Shown here: piece after piece, positions 52,891 to 64,000 of the stretch | Numbering within the stretch: position 1 is the first letter of the stretch | How the letters are laid out: each line of letters opens with the position of its first letter | DNA from: Dasyornis broadbenti | Lineage: Eukaryota > Chordata > Aves > Passeriformes > Dasyornithidae | NCBI GenBank assembly: GCA_013397935.1 | Contig: VZRN01004254.1 | Span: forward strand, 806,001-870,000 | Length of the DNA: 64,000 bases | Direction of reading: 5' to 3' | Translations under genes and position numbers: made by a program | The notes under the pieces: model-generated | The model's database searches: none | The model's input: the letters and a program-made list of their open reading frames with translations, nothing else | Told to the model about the DNA's origin: nothing

Positions 52891-55289
52891 CCATAAAAGA
52901 TGCTGCAATGACACATGGTTGTAAACTGCAAGGTAAATAAAAAGTAGTATTTATTTTCTTGTCACTGGTTTAGGTAAGTATTAAAATGTACACTTATTAA
53001 TTTGTATTTTGCTCAGAAATAAACCACCTGACATCTAACACAGCAATCCAAGCTAGTACTACTATGAGACGAGATAATTCACTTTTAGAAATAATCGTTT
53101 TGTAAAACCACAATTTCATGCTTTACAGATTTTTATTTCCCCCCAAAATATATAATAGAACATAGTTTATATGAAGGCTATACATGAGTTGTGTGTTAAT
53201 ACTTTTAGGCAAGCTCTAATAATACAAACCTCAAACCCTGCTGCTATCAACATGGGCTACAATTTTTTTTATGTCTCATTGTTGACTACAAACATTGGCA
53301 CCACACTTAGAAACCTAGTTGCCTCCCTCTACAATTTAGATATTACTGCTTTCTTTTTAATACTGTCTAGGGAACAATTCAGGTAGGTTGTGATGCCCCT
53401 ACATGTTTCAGATATAGAAAACCACTATCTATTCATTTCTCCTTTCAGAACATGTTGCAAAATATTAAAATCTGAGAAGAAAGCATGTCATAAAATGAGG
53501 AACCTACAAAACCAATTTTCTCTCCTTCTAGAGATGGTTTAACAGTACTTTCAGCATATTCAGTGCATGGTACATTTTTGCATCTGCAAAGTAGAAGAAA
53601 GATATTTTGATACTGTCTGTTAAACTGACAAACAATACTTCGAAGCTAACATGGTAGGACAAGGAGATATATTTTTAATTGTGTTTTTGGCTTAAATCTA
53701 CATTTTCTAGAAACCACAATCTTTTAGGATGAAAGACTATATAAATGAAAGATGGTATTAGTAATAATAGTTGACATCCTTTACTATGCTGGTATTGGCT
53801 TACATCTAAACACATCATAGAAATCTCTTTTTTTGCCTAAATACAAAAATAATAATCTATTTCCCTTTCCTGACGATACACTGAAAATAAAATATTTATT
53901 AAAAAAAAAAGAAAAAAAGAAGAATCTTAGGAAAACTAGAAAATTCATTCTGAGAGTGGGAGAAGGCAGTCTTTTTCTAACCAAAGGAAACAGAGGAAAC
54001 AGAATCTAAAGATGAACAGATATGTTTTCCTTCCCTTCAGGGAAGTACAGGGATGTGAGGAGACAGGGGACTCTCCAGGCTGACCTTTTGTTGTTGTTGT
54101 TACTGATGACAGAAAACATATTAAAAATTTCACCATAACAAGACTGAAACTACAATGTGGAACTCAGAAGTATATCTAAAAGTACACTGCAGCATACAAG
54201 CAGAGATAAAACCTGAGATTTATTTCCTCAGACAAGAAACAGTGTATAAAAGCTACAAAATGCAATCCCATACAAAATAAACAGACATACAAAAAAAACC
54301 CTACTGTGATTTGCCTGCATGTTCTCCAAGCTTTTTTATATGCTAACTCAGAACAGTAATTACAGATCTTGCAACTTGACTTCTGTTTTCGAGAACTATG
54401 AGTTGTACGTAAAACATGCCTTTTCATCGAAACAATTACAATTAATCAAAACAGTGAAAGCTAATACCACTCAAGTCCAACCTACTGCTGTGCCCAGCAA
54501 TATATCAAACTGTCTGTTGTCAAACATACTAAACAAACTTCAACTGAATGTTTTCACTACAAATAAGAGAAAACATGCTTGCTAAGTATTTTTTAGTCAA
54601 ACTGCAACCTCAGTAATCCATTCTGTCACTGGATTTTAATTTGCAGTAGTCAATCACAGTCTCAGACAGATCCGTATTTGACTACAGAGAGGTAACTCAC
54701 TGGGACAAACAAATGAGTACCTGCAAATGACTACTATAGCCCCAAATTGGTCTAGGGATTTACATCTATCTACTCAGGTTTGTTCCTTACACCATCAACT
54801 TTCTTCAACATGAGATTTTGAAATGAAAAAAAGAAGAAAAATGAAAACTGTGTACTACTTTTCACTGTTACTGTCCTAGAAACACACCAGCTTAATAGTA
54901 CTGTATTTTTTTCAATGTTCATGTTCATTTAAAGTAGTGTTTCTTGAAATCTTCATTACAAAGAAGTAGCTACTTCAGAATTTGTTCATAAATTAACAAA
55001 CACCTATCTTTACAAACTCAAATTCATATTAAACACAGATCTCATCCATGCCATATTATAAATAGTCAACAAAAATAGATATACTTACACTTCTCATGGC
55101 ACCTCCCCTGCCCTACCTAGGAGTCATAACTATTTTCTTAATAAAGAAATATGGCATTTGGTATCTGACAGAAAAAACCTGTTTACCAGTGAAGTCAGTC
55201 TTTTTTGCAATTGGTAATCAATGTAGAAACTGAAGTTTTATACAAAAGAAAAGATACAGAGGACAGGAATATTGGAGTTTAACAAACAG

Positions 55290-55520
55290 ATCAGGCCTTT
55301 ATTACCAGCAAGCTCCATTATGGATTTGCGAGCTTTGTAAGCCAAGCTCCCCCAAGTGTAATTAAATTTTTATTTATAATGTGTTTGTGACTGTTAACTT
55401 CGTGTTGCCTCTGCTTGTTCCCCCCCACCTCCCAAATCCAATGTGAAATAGTATTCTGCATTTACTGGTGCAGAGAGTGGTGCTTTATTCAGTTGCTGAT
55501 TTCATCTCTAGCCTTATAAG
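55290..55520. promoter_or_regulatory. Candidate conserved non-coding stretch
   Basis: Includes AAGTGTAATTAAATTTTTAT, TTTATAATGTGTTTGTGAC and TTAACTTCGTGTTGCCTCTG (55355-55410). The last has a half-palindromic CG word. Repeat-free and non-coding. Confidence 0.3.
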
Positions 55521-56089
55521 AGATGAGAAGTACAAATAAACATATTGTATATTATTTATACACAAACACCCATGTCTTTAAGCATAGATATATACACTCC
55601 TGCATGCAGATGCTCTAAGCCAAAACTGAGGACAAAAGAAGTACATGTCAGTTAAAATTGAACACATGTGAGCAAGCATCACTTTTTTTCCCTACCAAGT
55701 GCACTATTTATCACATATTTATATCGTGGAGAGACAGGAAAGCTTCAGTAAGACAGGGCGATGCAGCACTGCAGAGTACATTTTATGCCGCAAGCCATGT
55801 CTGAGATTAGTGTAAATGTAACCAGGAAAAGGTTCTAAACTCCAACAAAGCTGGCATCTATGCTTTATTTTTTTGTTCATTTATGAGGAGGACTTCATGA
55901 AAAAGCCCTCTGACTCCAAGAATGTATTTTTTATTTTTTGCATTAACTCTATTCCTGCTTTCATTCAGGTATTACCCTCTGGTACCAATACTTATACAAA
56001 AAAAAAAAAACAAAAAAGAGAAGCTTAATATAAGTAACCACAGGAGGATCTCTTCTCCCCTTGAAAAACTGCAAATAAAGATGTCAGCT

Positions 56090-56300
56090 ATTGAGTATAT
56101 TTGTGGCGTCTCCAGCAGCTGCTGTTAAATACCAGCTGGTCTAGCTGATTAAAATTACCTCCGAGTTGGTATTATAAAGATGCCTGGGCAGCGTTGCTGT
56201 ATTAATGGATTATTGAGTGAGCGATGAAAACCTTGGCCAGCTGATGCGTTTTATTACAGATAGGCTTTATGATGTGTAATCACTGTAATTTTTATAACTA
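56090..56300. promoter_or_regulatory. Strongest enhancer-like stretch in the right half
   Basis: Dense motif block. It has a 12-base perfect palindrome CAGCAGCTGCTG (56113-56124) holding an E-box, a second and third CAGCTG-type E-box (ACCAGCTGGT near 56131, CCAGCTGATG near 56237), TAAT cores (CTGATTAAAATTACC, TATTAATGGATTATTG, GTGTAATCACTGTAAT) and four CpGs in an AT-rich setting. No coding frame continues through it. Confidence 0.4.
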
Positions 56301-57923
56301 GAGGAAACAGGAAAAGAAGAAGAACCTTCTTTCTCCCCTTTACTCACAGAGAAATCAGTTGAACCAGATTTTTTTTTTTGTCAGTCTGTTACTTAAAGTT
56401 AGCTAAATAATTTGGGGTTTAACAGTTTCTGCATATGTAAGACTTTATCCACACCTACACATACACAAAGAATGAGAAACTGTTTTCAAGGCTACCCTGT
56501 GTTTACCTATTTTACATATGCTTAGGTTTACACATTAGATATTTATTTCATCCTTTGACTACCAGGCGGCTGCTGCAACTGGCCACATGAGATAAACCCT
56601 TGTGCATTATTTAATGACTGAGCTACACTGCAAACGCACCTCATATTCTCCAGGTTCAGCAATTCAGGTGGTGAGGTCTTATGTATGGTCTTTCCATCTC
56701 TTCCCTCCCACATTCTCCTCCCCTTTCAGCAAAACCTTCACACAGTATGTCATTTAACCACCTCTCAAACTTTCTTCCTCCTTACTAACCACGTATTTAC
56801 CACGTTGTCTTGTCTTCTGATGGTAGTTTAGATTGCTACCAAACTAAATGTGCTAATTATGAAAATCTTGTAACTGTTACCAGTTTTTGAGATTTAATAA
56901 AAAATAAATGAGTGGGCACTTGGAAGATTCAGATATACTGGTGAAACATTTTATTATAGATGACTTCTCTTGTGAGGTGCTTCAGCATTCAAGCCAAATG
57001 CCATTTACTGAAAGCATCACAAGAGAAAATACTGTAATTTTTTCAGGAATAGACACACACCAAAAGCCAGCTAATGATACCTGAAATTTTTCAGTGGAAT
57101 GGGAACTGTTGAAATGTAAAAAGAAGAGTAAAATTAAAAAAATGGTCTTAAGCTCTTAAAGCTTTCTTAAGGAAACATAGCATTGCTTGTTTTTTCCACA
57201 GTAAATAATTAACTCTTCCACAGTTTAGAAAACAGTTCTCTATAATATTCATAAACTAATATAAGTTACAGAATTTTAGAGGAAGGACCCTATGAAATAT
57301 AGCTGGGTATTATTCCAGCCCATAAAGCATAGAGACAAATTTTTGGGAGCTGCCACTACGTCACATGTATTCACTTGTAACCTCTATTAAGGACTTTTTG
57401 CTCAGGCTTGTGGAGCTTATGTGAAATCCTGCAGACAGATCATTTAAACCATTTCCTAGAAGAAAAGGATGCTCTAAGTCTGATATTTAATAGATCCAAA
57501 GATAATTTAGATCAAAGATGGATCAAAAGATAGGTTAAAGCTAATTTAATTAAGAAGGTTGTTAAATCAAGGATTTTACAATGGACAATTTTTTAATTAT
57601 TATTTTAAGGTGAGTCTTAGAAATAAATTTTGGTCCATCCAAGTCTAAAATCACCTAGGTGCTCTTCTTTCTTCTTACTAGTAGGACCTAAGCTGTACTA
57701 TGATACAAACATGGGTTTCCAAATCCAACACCTGATAATCTGAATATGTGATATACACCTCTGATGAATCACTTAGCTGTTCTGAAACACTTTTGCACTT
57801 CCACGACTACCTATTGAAATAATGATACTAGTTATCTGCAAATGGATGGAGAAAAGCATATTTCACCAGGTAGATATTCTGTATATAAAAAAGTGCCTTT
57901 CCACTCTAATTTCACCTGTTTTT

Positions 57924-58125
57924 TATAGAATTGTGTTATCACTGAGGTTGAAAAAGACCTCTGAGATTGTCAAGTCCAACCCAGCACTGCAGAGTCCAAC
58001 ATGAAACCATGTCCCCTAAGTGTCACACCCACACCTATCTTTTAAATACTTCCAGGGGTGGCAATCCCACCACTTCCCTGGACAGCCCGTTCCAATGTTT
58101 GAAAACCCTTCCCAAGAAGAAATGT
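57924..58125 (-). mobile_element. CR1 LINE 3' end (5'-truncated), older copy
   Basis: Reverse-oriented CR1 terminus. On the plus strand it reads ATAGAATTGTG, then GGTTGAAAAAGACCTCTGAG, TTGTCAAGTCCAACCCAGCA, then CTTCCAGGGGTGGCAATCCC and CACCACTTCCCTGGACAGCC. More diverged than the copy at 25.6 kb. The 5' boundary near 58125 is approximate. Confidence 0.9.
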
Positions 58126-59439
58126 TTTGCAACATGGAATGTTCCTTCTGCAGAACATTTGAGCAGGGCTAAGGTACATGGGGCAAAGCCACCAGGACAG
58201 GCCAAGAAGGAACGTGTAAGGTGAAACTCCACCACACTGTGGAGCTGCACAGCTCCCTGCTGCATATAATGACAGTTGTGCCAGTCTGAAGCACCTCGGC
58301 TTCAGGCTGTGCCAAGTGCAGCCGACACAGCCGCTGCCGGCTGCTCACAGGGGCATCGCCATCCAGCACCTGCCATGCCTCCATTTTACAGCTGCAGCCT
58401 GAGTGGATCCTGCAGTCAGAAAACTCTTTCAGAAGGGAGGTGCATGTTCACATTCATTCCAATAGAAAAATAAAATGAAATAATAAAATAGTGATGGTTT
58501 TGGTTTGGTAAAATGCCCGCAGTTCCTTATTTTCTCAAACTATGTGACTTTCATCCCTCTGCCGGGAGCCAACCATGGGTCTGCAGCTTGCAGCCATGAG
58601 CGAAAAACAACCCGGAGAACAGCTGTCTGTCCCAACTATTTTCTGTCCTTTCCTATGGTGCATTTCATACACTACTATAAAAGCATTTACCTCTTGGACA
58701 GATGGGGTTTGCTGGGGCACTGGCCAGGCCGGAGCTGCCTTTTCCAAAGGAAACTGCTGGCACTCTATCCCTTGCCCCAGCACTGGGATGGGGGTCAGAC
58801 AGTGGCTGCAGAGTCACTGGGACCCCAGCCCAAACTGCCAAGTAGATGAGGGAATTCAGCTTCTCTGAGCTCTCCCACTGCGTATTTTTCATGCATTTAA
58901 GTAAATTTCCAACTCAAGCAACCCTCACAAAAATAAGTGACAAATCCACCTTTAATATGCAAGGCTGCAAGGCTTTGTGGATTTCTGGGCTGAGGCAGGT
59001 TCACCATATAGCATGGAGAGGTGTTTCTCTTAGGTCTCACCATTGATGGGAAAAAACACCTCAGTGAAGAGGAAGACATACTTATAGTTATGGTTGAGAC
59101 ATAGTGCTAATGTAACATAGTCCAAGTTTGCCAGAGAAGGACTACTCCAAGTAAGGTTTATATCACTGTCACCCATGGGGATCCACACCAAGACAGCCAG
59201 CTGGAAGCACTGAAAAAGTAAATTATTCTGTCCGAGAAAGAAAAATTGAAGGAAGGCAAGTCTCTAAAAGATAAAATTATTACAATATGCTAAACAATTG
59301 TCTTTGCATTTGTGGTAAATACATATACATTGATAAGCTCTGAATTAATGGTCAATTTAACATGCATGCTAAATTCTACGCAAAACAAGATTCTTAATTC
59401 ACTTGGGTTAATAAACATAAAATTCTGATAATTACAGAT

Positions 59440-59800
59440 ACAATAATGTCATATGAGCACTTTAAACATATGCTGTGGGAATTAAACCCTGGCTATTCCT
59501 GCCCACCAAGGACCAGTTTTTAATCTTCGATGCATGATATGTAGTAATGGATTTTACGAGTTGACTTTTTTAAATTTGATGATCAGGTTAATGAAATTTA
59601 TAATGATATTTTTCACACCAAGTTCAAAATAGTAGTTAACTCCTTGGCAGAGGAATTCAGATTGGACATGTAATGGATGTACCAGCAACTGCTGATGTGA
59701 AAGGATTAATCATCATTTTAGACTTTTATTAAATTAGATAAAATGGGATAGGCATGAATCAGAATATATAGCAATTAATCACTGGACTTTATTGAGTCTT
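59440..59800. promoter_or_regulatory. Candidate conserved non-coding stretch
   Basis: Repeat-free block with GGTTAATGAAATTTATAATG (about 59586), CTCCTTGGCAGAGGAATTC, and GGATTAATCATCATTTTAGA (about 59704), followed by TATTAAATTAGATAAAATGG, which includes a GATA-type word. No coding signal. Confidence 0.3.
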
Positions 59801-61066
59801 TAAAAAATCTTATTTGCTCCTGAGTTGACAACTAATCTAGGCCATTCTGTACCAGTTTGACAAACTCTCCAGATAACGACTGTGACTAGAACATTAATAA
59901 TATCATCATTTAGCAAAAAATATTTATTCTCTATGTAAACTATCTTTTTTTTAACATTTGTGGGTGCTAACGATACCCGTCTTAGCCTGAATTGCAATGT
60001 TGTGGTGTGACTATCTTTTGCTATCGAAATCTTTTCCTTCTATAAATTTGCTTGTTTTTTTTAAATTTTGGTAATGGACAGACCAATATGTACTGATGAC
60101 CAAAGTTTTTGGTACATGCAAGCAGCACTTAATGTAAACAGTTAGAGCTACACACACTGGAATTGCTAGAAAATAAAAATTACTAAACTTTTGAAGTTTA
60201 TTTATTGATCACTGAGAACCACCCCAGTTAAATTACCATAAACCTCAACATCACAACTACTAATCCAGCTAATAGGAATTAAGGGAGATGGAAGATACAT
60301 AATAAGCATCTGGGGAATATGGAATTTATCCCATGAGTGTAGTAAAGAGCTCATAATTTAAGAGTGCCAAAACCCAAGTGCATCATGAAGGTCTTTCCTC
60401 ACAAGTGACATTAATTGCATATCCCACAGATGCTTATTACATATTCTATTTATACCTCTGAGAAGAAAAATATTCGTTTAAAGTTTAAAGGTTTAGTAGT
60501 GCTTAAACACAATGTAACACAGCTGTCTCATGATGTCACAGGGAATATCAAAGGCTGCAGCACAGAGTCATAATGTAAGAAATAGTTTAGACAGAAGATA
60601 AATCACGGAATGTGTTTCAGGCATGAGAGCCCCAGAGCTCAGATGTACATTAAAGCAGGATGTATAACTAAGTACTTCAGCTGGATTTGGGATTACACCA
60701 TTAAAAAGGTTTTTCTGATTACAATTATTGAAATAAGAAAAAGGATAATTAAATCTATTTCAAATTTTAAAAACAATTTTTCAATAAGTAGCATGCCAAG
60801 CCATTAATAGTAATATAAAAATTGCTAAGGTAAAACACGCCATTATCATTTCCACTGCTCAGTCTATACAAATATAACTGTGTCACCATTAATGTTTATA
60901 GATATTAAGCACATTGTTACGTTGGCAATTTTCTGTGAGAACTGTTTTCTTCTGTTGACATTACTCTTTTGTGATTTCTCTCATAGATAAGTAAGACAAT
61001 GAGACTTCTTTGATCCAAGGTGTCCCATGTACTTCTAGCTAACTGTATTTGCATTAATAAAACCTG

Positions 61067-61076
61067 CCCCCCCCCC
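61067..61076. repeat. C10 homopolymer
   Basis: Ten consecutive C bases in otherwise AT-rich sequence. The length may be uncertain in a short-read assembly. A similar C run occurs near 37715. Confidence 0.95.
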
Positions 61077-64000
61077 AAGCTGATATGACTAATTTTGTAT
61101 GTCATTCCTACATGTACTTGTTATAAATAGAATAAACTGCAAGGCCCAAGCTTAGACTGTAACAGCTCACACAACATTCACTGATGTATGCTGTATACAA
61201 CTAAGGACTTCATTTAGCTGCGTGGAATCTTGATTTAAACATTGCAATGATATTTCATAACATACAACGTTACACAGTTCTGCTGCTACACTGCACATGT
61301 GGGTATGTGTATAGATTTATCCAAAATATGAAAATATTTCTTACCAACTTCTCCACTTCTGCTAATAAAACCCTGGCAGCATTACTGGTAGGAGCAACAA
61401 CAATCAGAAGCTGCAGGAGTTTCATTATCTCATATTTTCTGCATTATATTATATTGTGAATTTAAAAAGCAGAAAAGATGAAATTTCTTTTCTCTTTCCC
61501 CCCTTTCTCAATACCAAGAGAAAAAGCTATTGCTTCTGTGGCATTCAAAGATCATTGTATTGGACACTTTTTCAGACAAAATAAAATGTATAAAAGGTCA
61601 AAGGAATCAAATGAAGTATGCTAACCATGCTTCTAATTTCAAATAAGGTGATATGAAGTAAAGAAAAGCAGATCACTGAAAGTAACAGATGATAGTATAA
61701 AGGTCTATGAAGGGAGACCTCATGGACTCTCTCATGGACTTCTCAAGCTGATATTATATTGGGTGATGCCATTTTGCTTCTCTGAAATTTGGGAAGAATT
61801 GCTGTTCTGCTGTCAATACATTCCATAGTGAATAACAAAGTCTAGGTACATCCGCTGCCTTTTCTCCTTAGAAACAGTGCTATCTGGAAATTCAAAGGAG
61901 TTGTCACTGGCAGTCAATACCAAGCTGCAAATGCTATGTTAAGAGTGTTTTCAGAGGAAGAATATAGAAGAGCAGCACCCTTGACTTTCTGTAAAGATTC
62001 AAGTATGACTTGCTCATTGATTTAAAAATATGTATTGGAAACCAGCTCCTACTCTTGTCTGCTTTTGTTCTTTTTCACTAGGCAATTCTATTTTGCAATG
62101 CTGTGCACAGATTTTCTCTTCTTGCCAAAATCTGTGGAGCCTTCCTGCTAAGTTATGTAACTTAACCCTTTAGGGCCTCTTGCTATTACATTCAGTACGA
62201 GGTGTGATGAAATATTCTCCCCATTTTTACAGCATTAGTTTGGTGAAATAATTCTGGTCTTAGAAATGCTTCTCAAACACCATTTCTCATGACTAGACTA
62301 AAATATTGTGAATTCATACAATATGCAAAAGTTACACAAAATTGTGCACCCTAATTAACAGCACTACTCTTGAGCAAACTATCCTGTGACCTGTGTTAAT
62401 GGATTTTATTCTTTGGATATGGTTGGCTTGCTTTAATATTTCATAGGATACTTTTAAAAATTCTTGCTCAAAACCACATCAGAACCAGAAGAGATACTCA
62501 AAGCATGCACCTACTTGGAACAAGATTTATTTTTTTTTTATTGATGAAGCTTCTACAACTCTAACAAGATGTTGGAAAGAAGTTCACAAGGTCATGGAGA
62601 ACTACTATCTAGCTCACCCATTTTAAAAATTAGGACAGACTGTTGCAATATTTTCAGGGCTGGATCTTTTACTGTTGCATGGACTTCTGACACTGTCTTG
62701 TATCTTTCCAACTCAAGAACTCCCAATAAAACAACAGCCAGAGAAAATCCAGAACATATAAGGGAAATTATATTGGTTGTCTGTAGGATTCCCCACCTTT
62801 TCCCCCTCCCCTGCCCCAACCCCTCACCTTAGTCTGTAACGTCTGCTTAGACTGAAGGGCAAGGTAGAGCACTGTTCAGAGGGGTAGAAAATGCTATCCA
62901 AGAACTAATCTTGGTATCTGAAGTGGAAGCAGAGTGACTTGACTATCTGATGAATTATTACTTTGGTGGGGAGAAAACACAAACAGGAAGTATTCTTCCC
63001 AATGCTGACACTATCCTGTCTTTCATTTTCCCAATTAACTGCATTCCACTGGGCAATCAGATTGCTTTTAGAGAAAATGCAGACTGGCCATAATCCTACA
63101 GAATTACTATTTCCCTAATTTTCAACAACATTTTCATTAGCAATGAATTGTGGTTTCAGGATATAATTTTCTGCTAAAGTGAAGAACTCAGATGAAAATG
63201 ACCCTGAAGAGCCAGATGATTAACATGTCCTCCTAGGCCAAGGGAGACTCACACTGAAGACTGTGCTATCCCTAAAGTTGACATCCCACACCTTAAGGCA
63301 GCTCACTATTGCTTTTTTCTCAAATGCCAATACCTTGTCATCCTTCTCCCCCTCTATAAAAATCCAAAATGGCCTAGTTTGTTCTGACTTGGAATAATGA
63401 CTAAGTATTAAAAACTTAGGGTTTTTTTAATGAGATTTACCTCCGCTTCCAACAGGACAACATTATGCATTTAAGTATTTCATGCTAATCTGTTTAAACA
63501 TTTCAAACAAAATTTTCTTGGCTGCCTTACCCACTAGGTCCCAGTTGTGTACAACTTCTACATTTTACAATTTAAGAATTAAACTGTATTTACTATCTCT
63601 TGATATTGCTCTTACTGGATTCTAGCAGAGGGTCCTCTTTGTGTGGCTCTTTTTTAAGTGCATCAAGATGATGCAAAATATTTTGAGGGTGAACAACTGT
63701 CTGTATTAGTCTTCAGACTACTTTTGGATATTGACTTTTATCTTAAGGACTGATGACAGGATGATCTTTCCCTGCTGGACAGTGCACATGGCTCTCTTCA
63801 ATATTTCATTATCATTTCTAGAGGTATGTCTTCACAGGAAAATTAAGGACTTGCTAGTCATATGTGACTGCATGCCCATACTAACTTGATTCATATAGAC
63901 TTGGTAAGAAAAAGTAGTGAGGATGAACCACTGGTTAACCAAAACATGAATTATCCACAGGACTGGATTCTACAGGAAATGTCTTGGTTACTAGCAAATG

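Larger units (their letters stand above)
29612..64000 (-). other. TBC1D5 intron (partial), at least 34 kb
   Basis: Intronic sequence upstream of the exon at 29611, running off the right edge. I looked on the minus strand for the exon expected to end in LEIAPQIYGL in human and for earlier TBC segments and found none, so I infer they lie beyond 64000. Contents are a CR1 RT fragment (36.3 kb), an ERV-related block and LTR-like sequence (38.5-39.96 kb), an assembly gap (48172), a CTCF-like site (49.55 kb), a CR1 3' end (57.9 kb) and several enhancer-like stretches (41.0-41.6, 47.15-47.48, 48.29-48.42, 52.14-52.38, 52.73-52.89, 55.29-55.52, 56.09-56.30, 59.44-59.80 kb). The remaining stretches hold nothing I can name. 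Confidence 0.7.

Noticed and set aside
1..64000. CRISPR arrays, bacterial-type operons, tRNA or rRNA genes
   Set aside because: No regularly spaced repeats, no gene clusters and no recognisable RNA gene boxes were found. The sequence is vertebrate intronic DNA.

Overview
The window looks like intronic and exonic sequence of a bird nuclear genome. The evidence is two 3' ends and one reverse-transcriptase fragment of CR1 LINEs, LTR-retrovirus debris of the ERVL type, an AT-rich background with very long introns, and exons of a vertebrate gene. The species cannot be named from this. One 3-base run of N marks a small assembly gap.

Only one gene is supported: TBC1D5, a Rab7 GAP that works with retromer, read on the minus strand. 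Four consecutive internal coding exons are visible, in transcript order 29611-29469, 23587-23481, 8633-8548 and 2830-2571. Their splice sites are consensus and their codon phases join without a break. They encode the C-terminal part of the TBC domain and the following Ser/Gln-rich linker. The first exons, which carry the catalytic Arg and Gln fingers, must lie to the right of base 64000. The last exons, which encode the C-terminal half, lie to the left of base 1. Everything else is intron: partial (1-2570), 5.7 kb, 14.8 kb, 5.9 kb and at least 34 kb.

Region by region: 1-2570 has no recognised element. 2831-8547 holds a decayed ERVL-type pol remnant (about 4.8-5.35 kb, plus strand), a roughly 100-base block repeated again at 38.5 kb, and a possible very old CR1. 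8634-23480 holds a CTCF-like site, a long imperfect hairpin, and a candidate conserved regulatory element around 18.25-18.4 kb. 23588-29468 holds a CR1 3' end and small tandem repeats. 29612-64000 holds a CR1 RT fragment, an LTR-like block at 39.5-39.96 kb, a second CR1 3' end at 57.9 kb, and several stretches that look like conserved non-coding elements, rich in TAAT, octamer and E-box cores.

No second protein-coding gene, RNA gene, CRISPR array or novel enzymatic system could be supported. The points most worth checking are the convergent CTCF-like pair (9.1 and 49.55 kb) spanning three TBC1D5 exons, the enhancer-like blocks, and the two ERV loci that share a splice-acceptor-like block.
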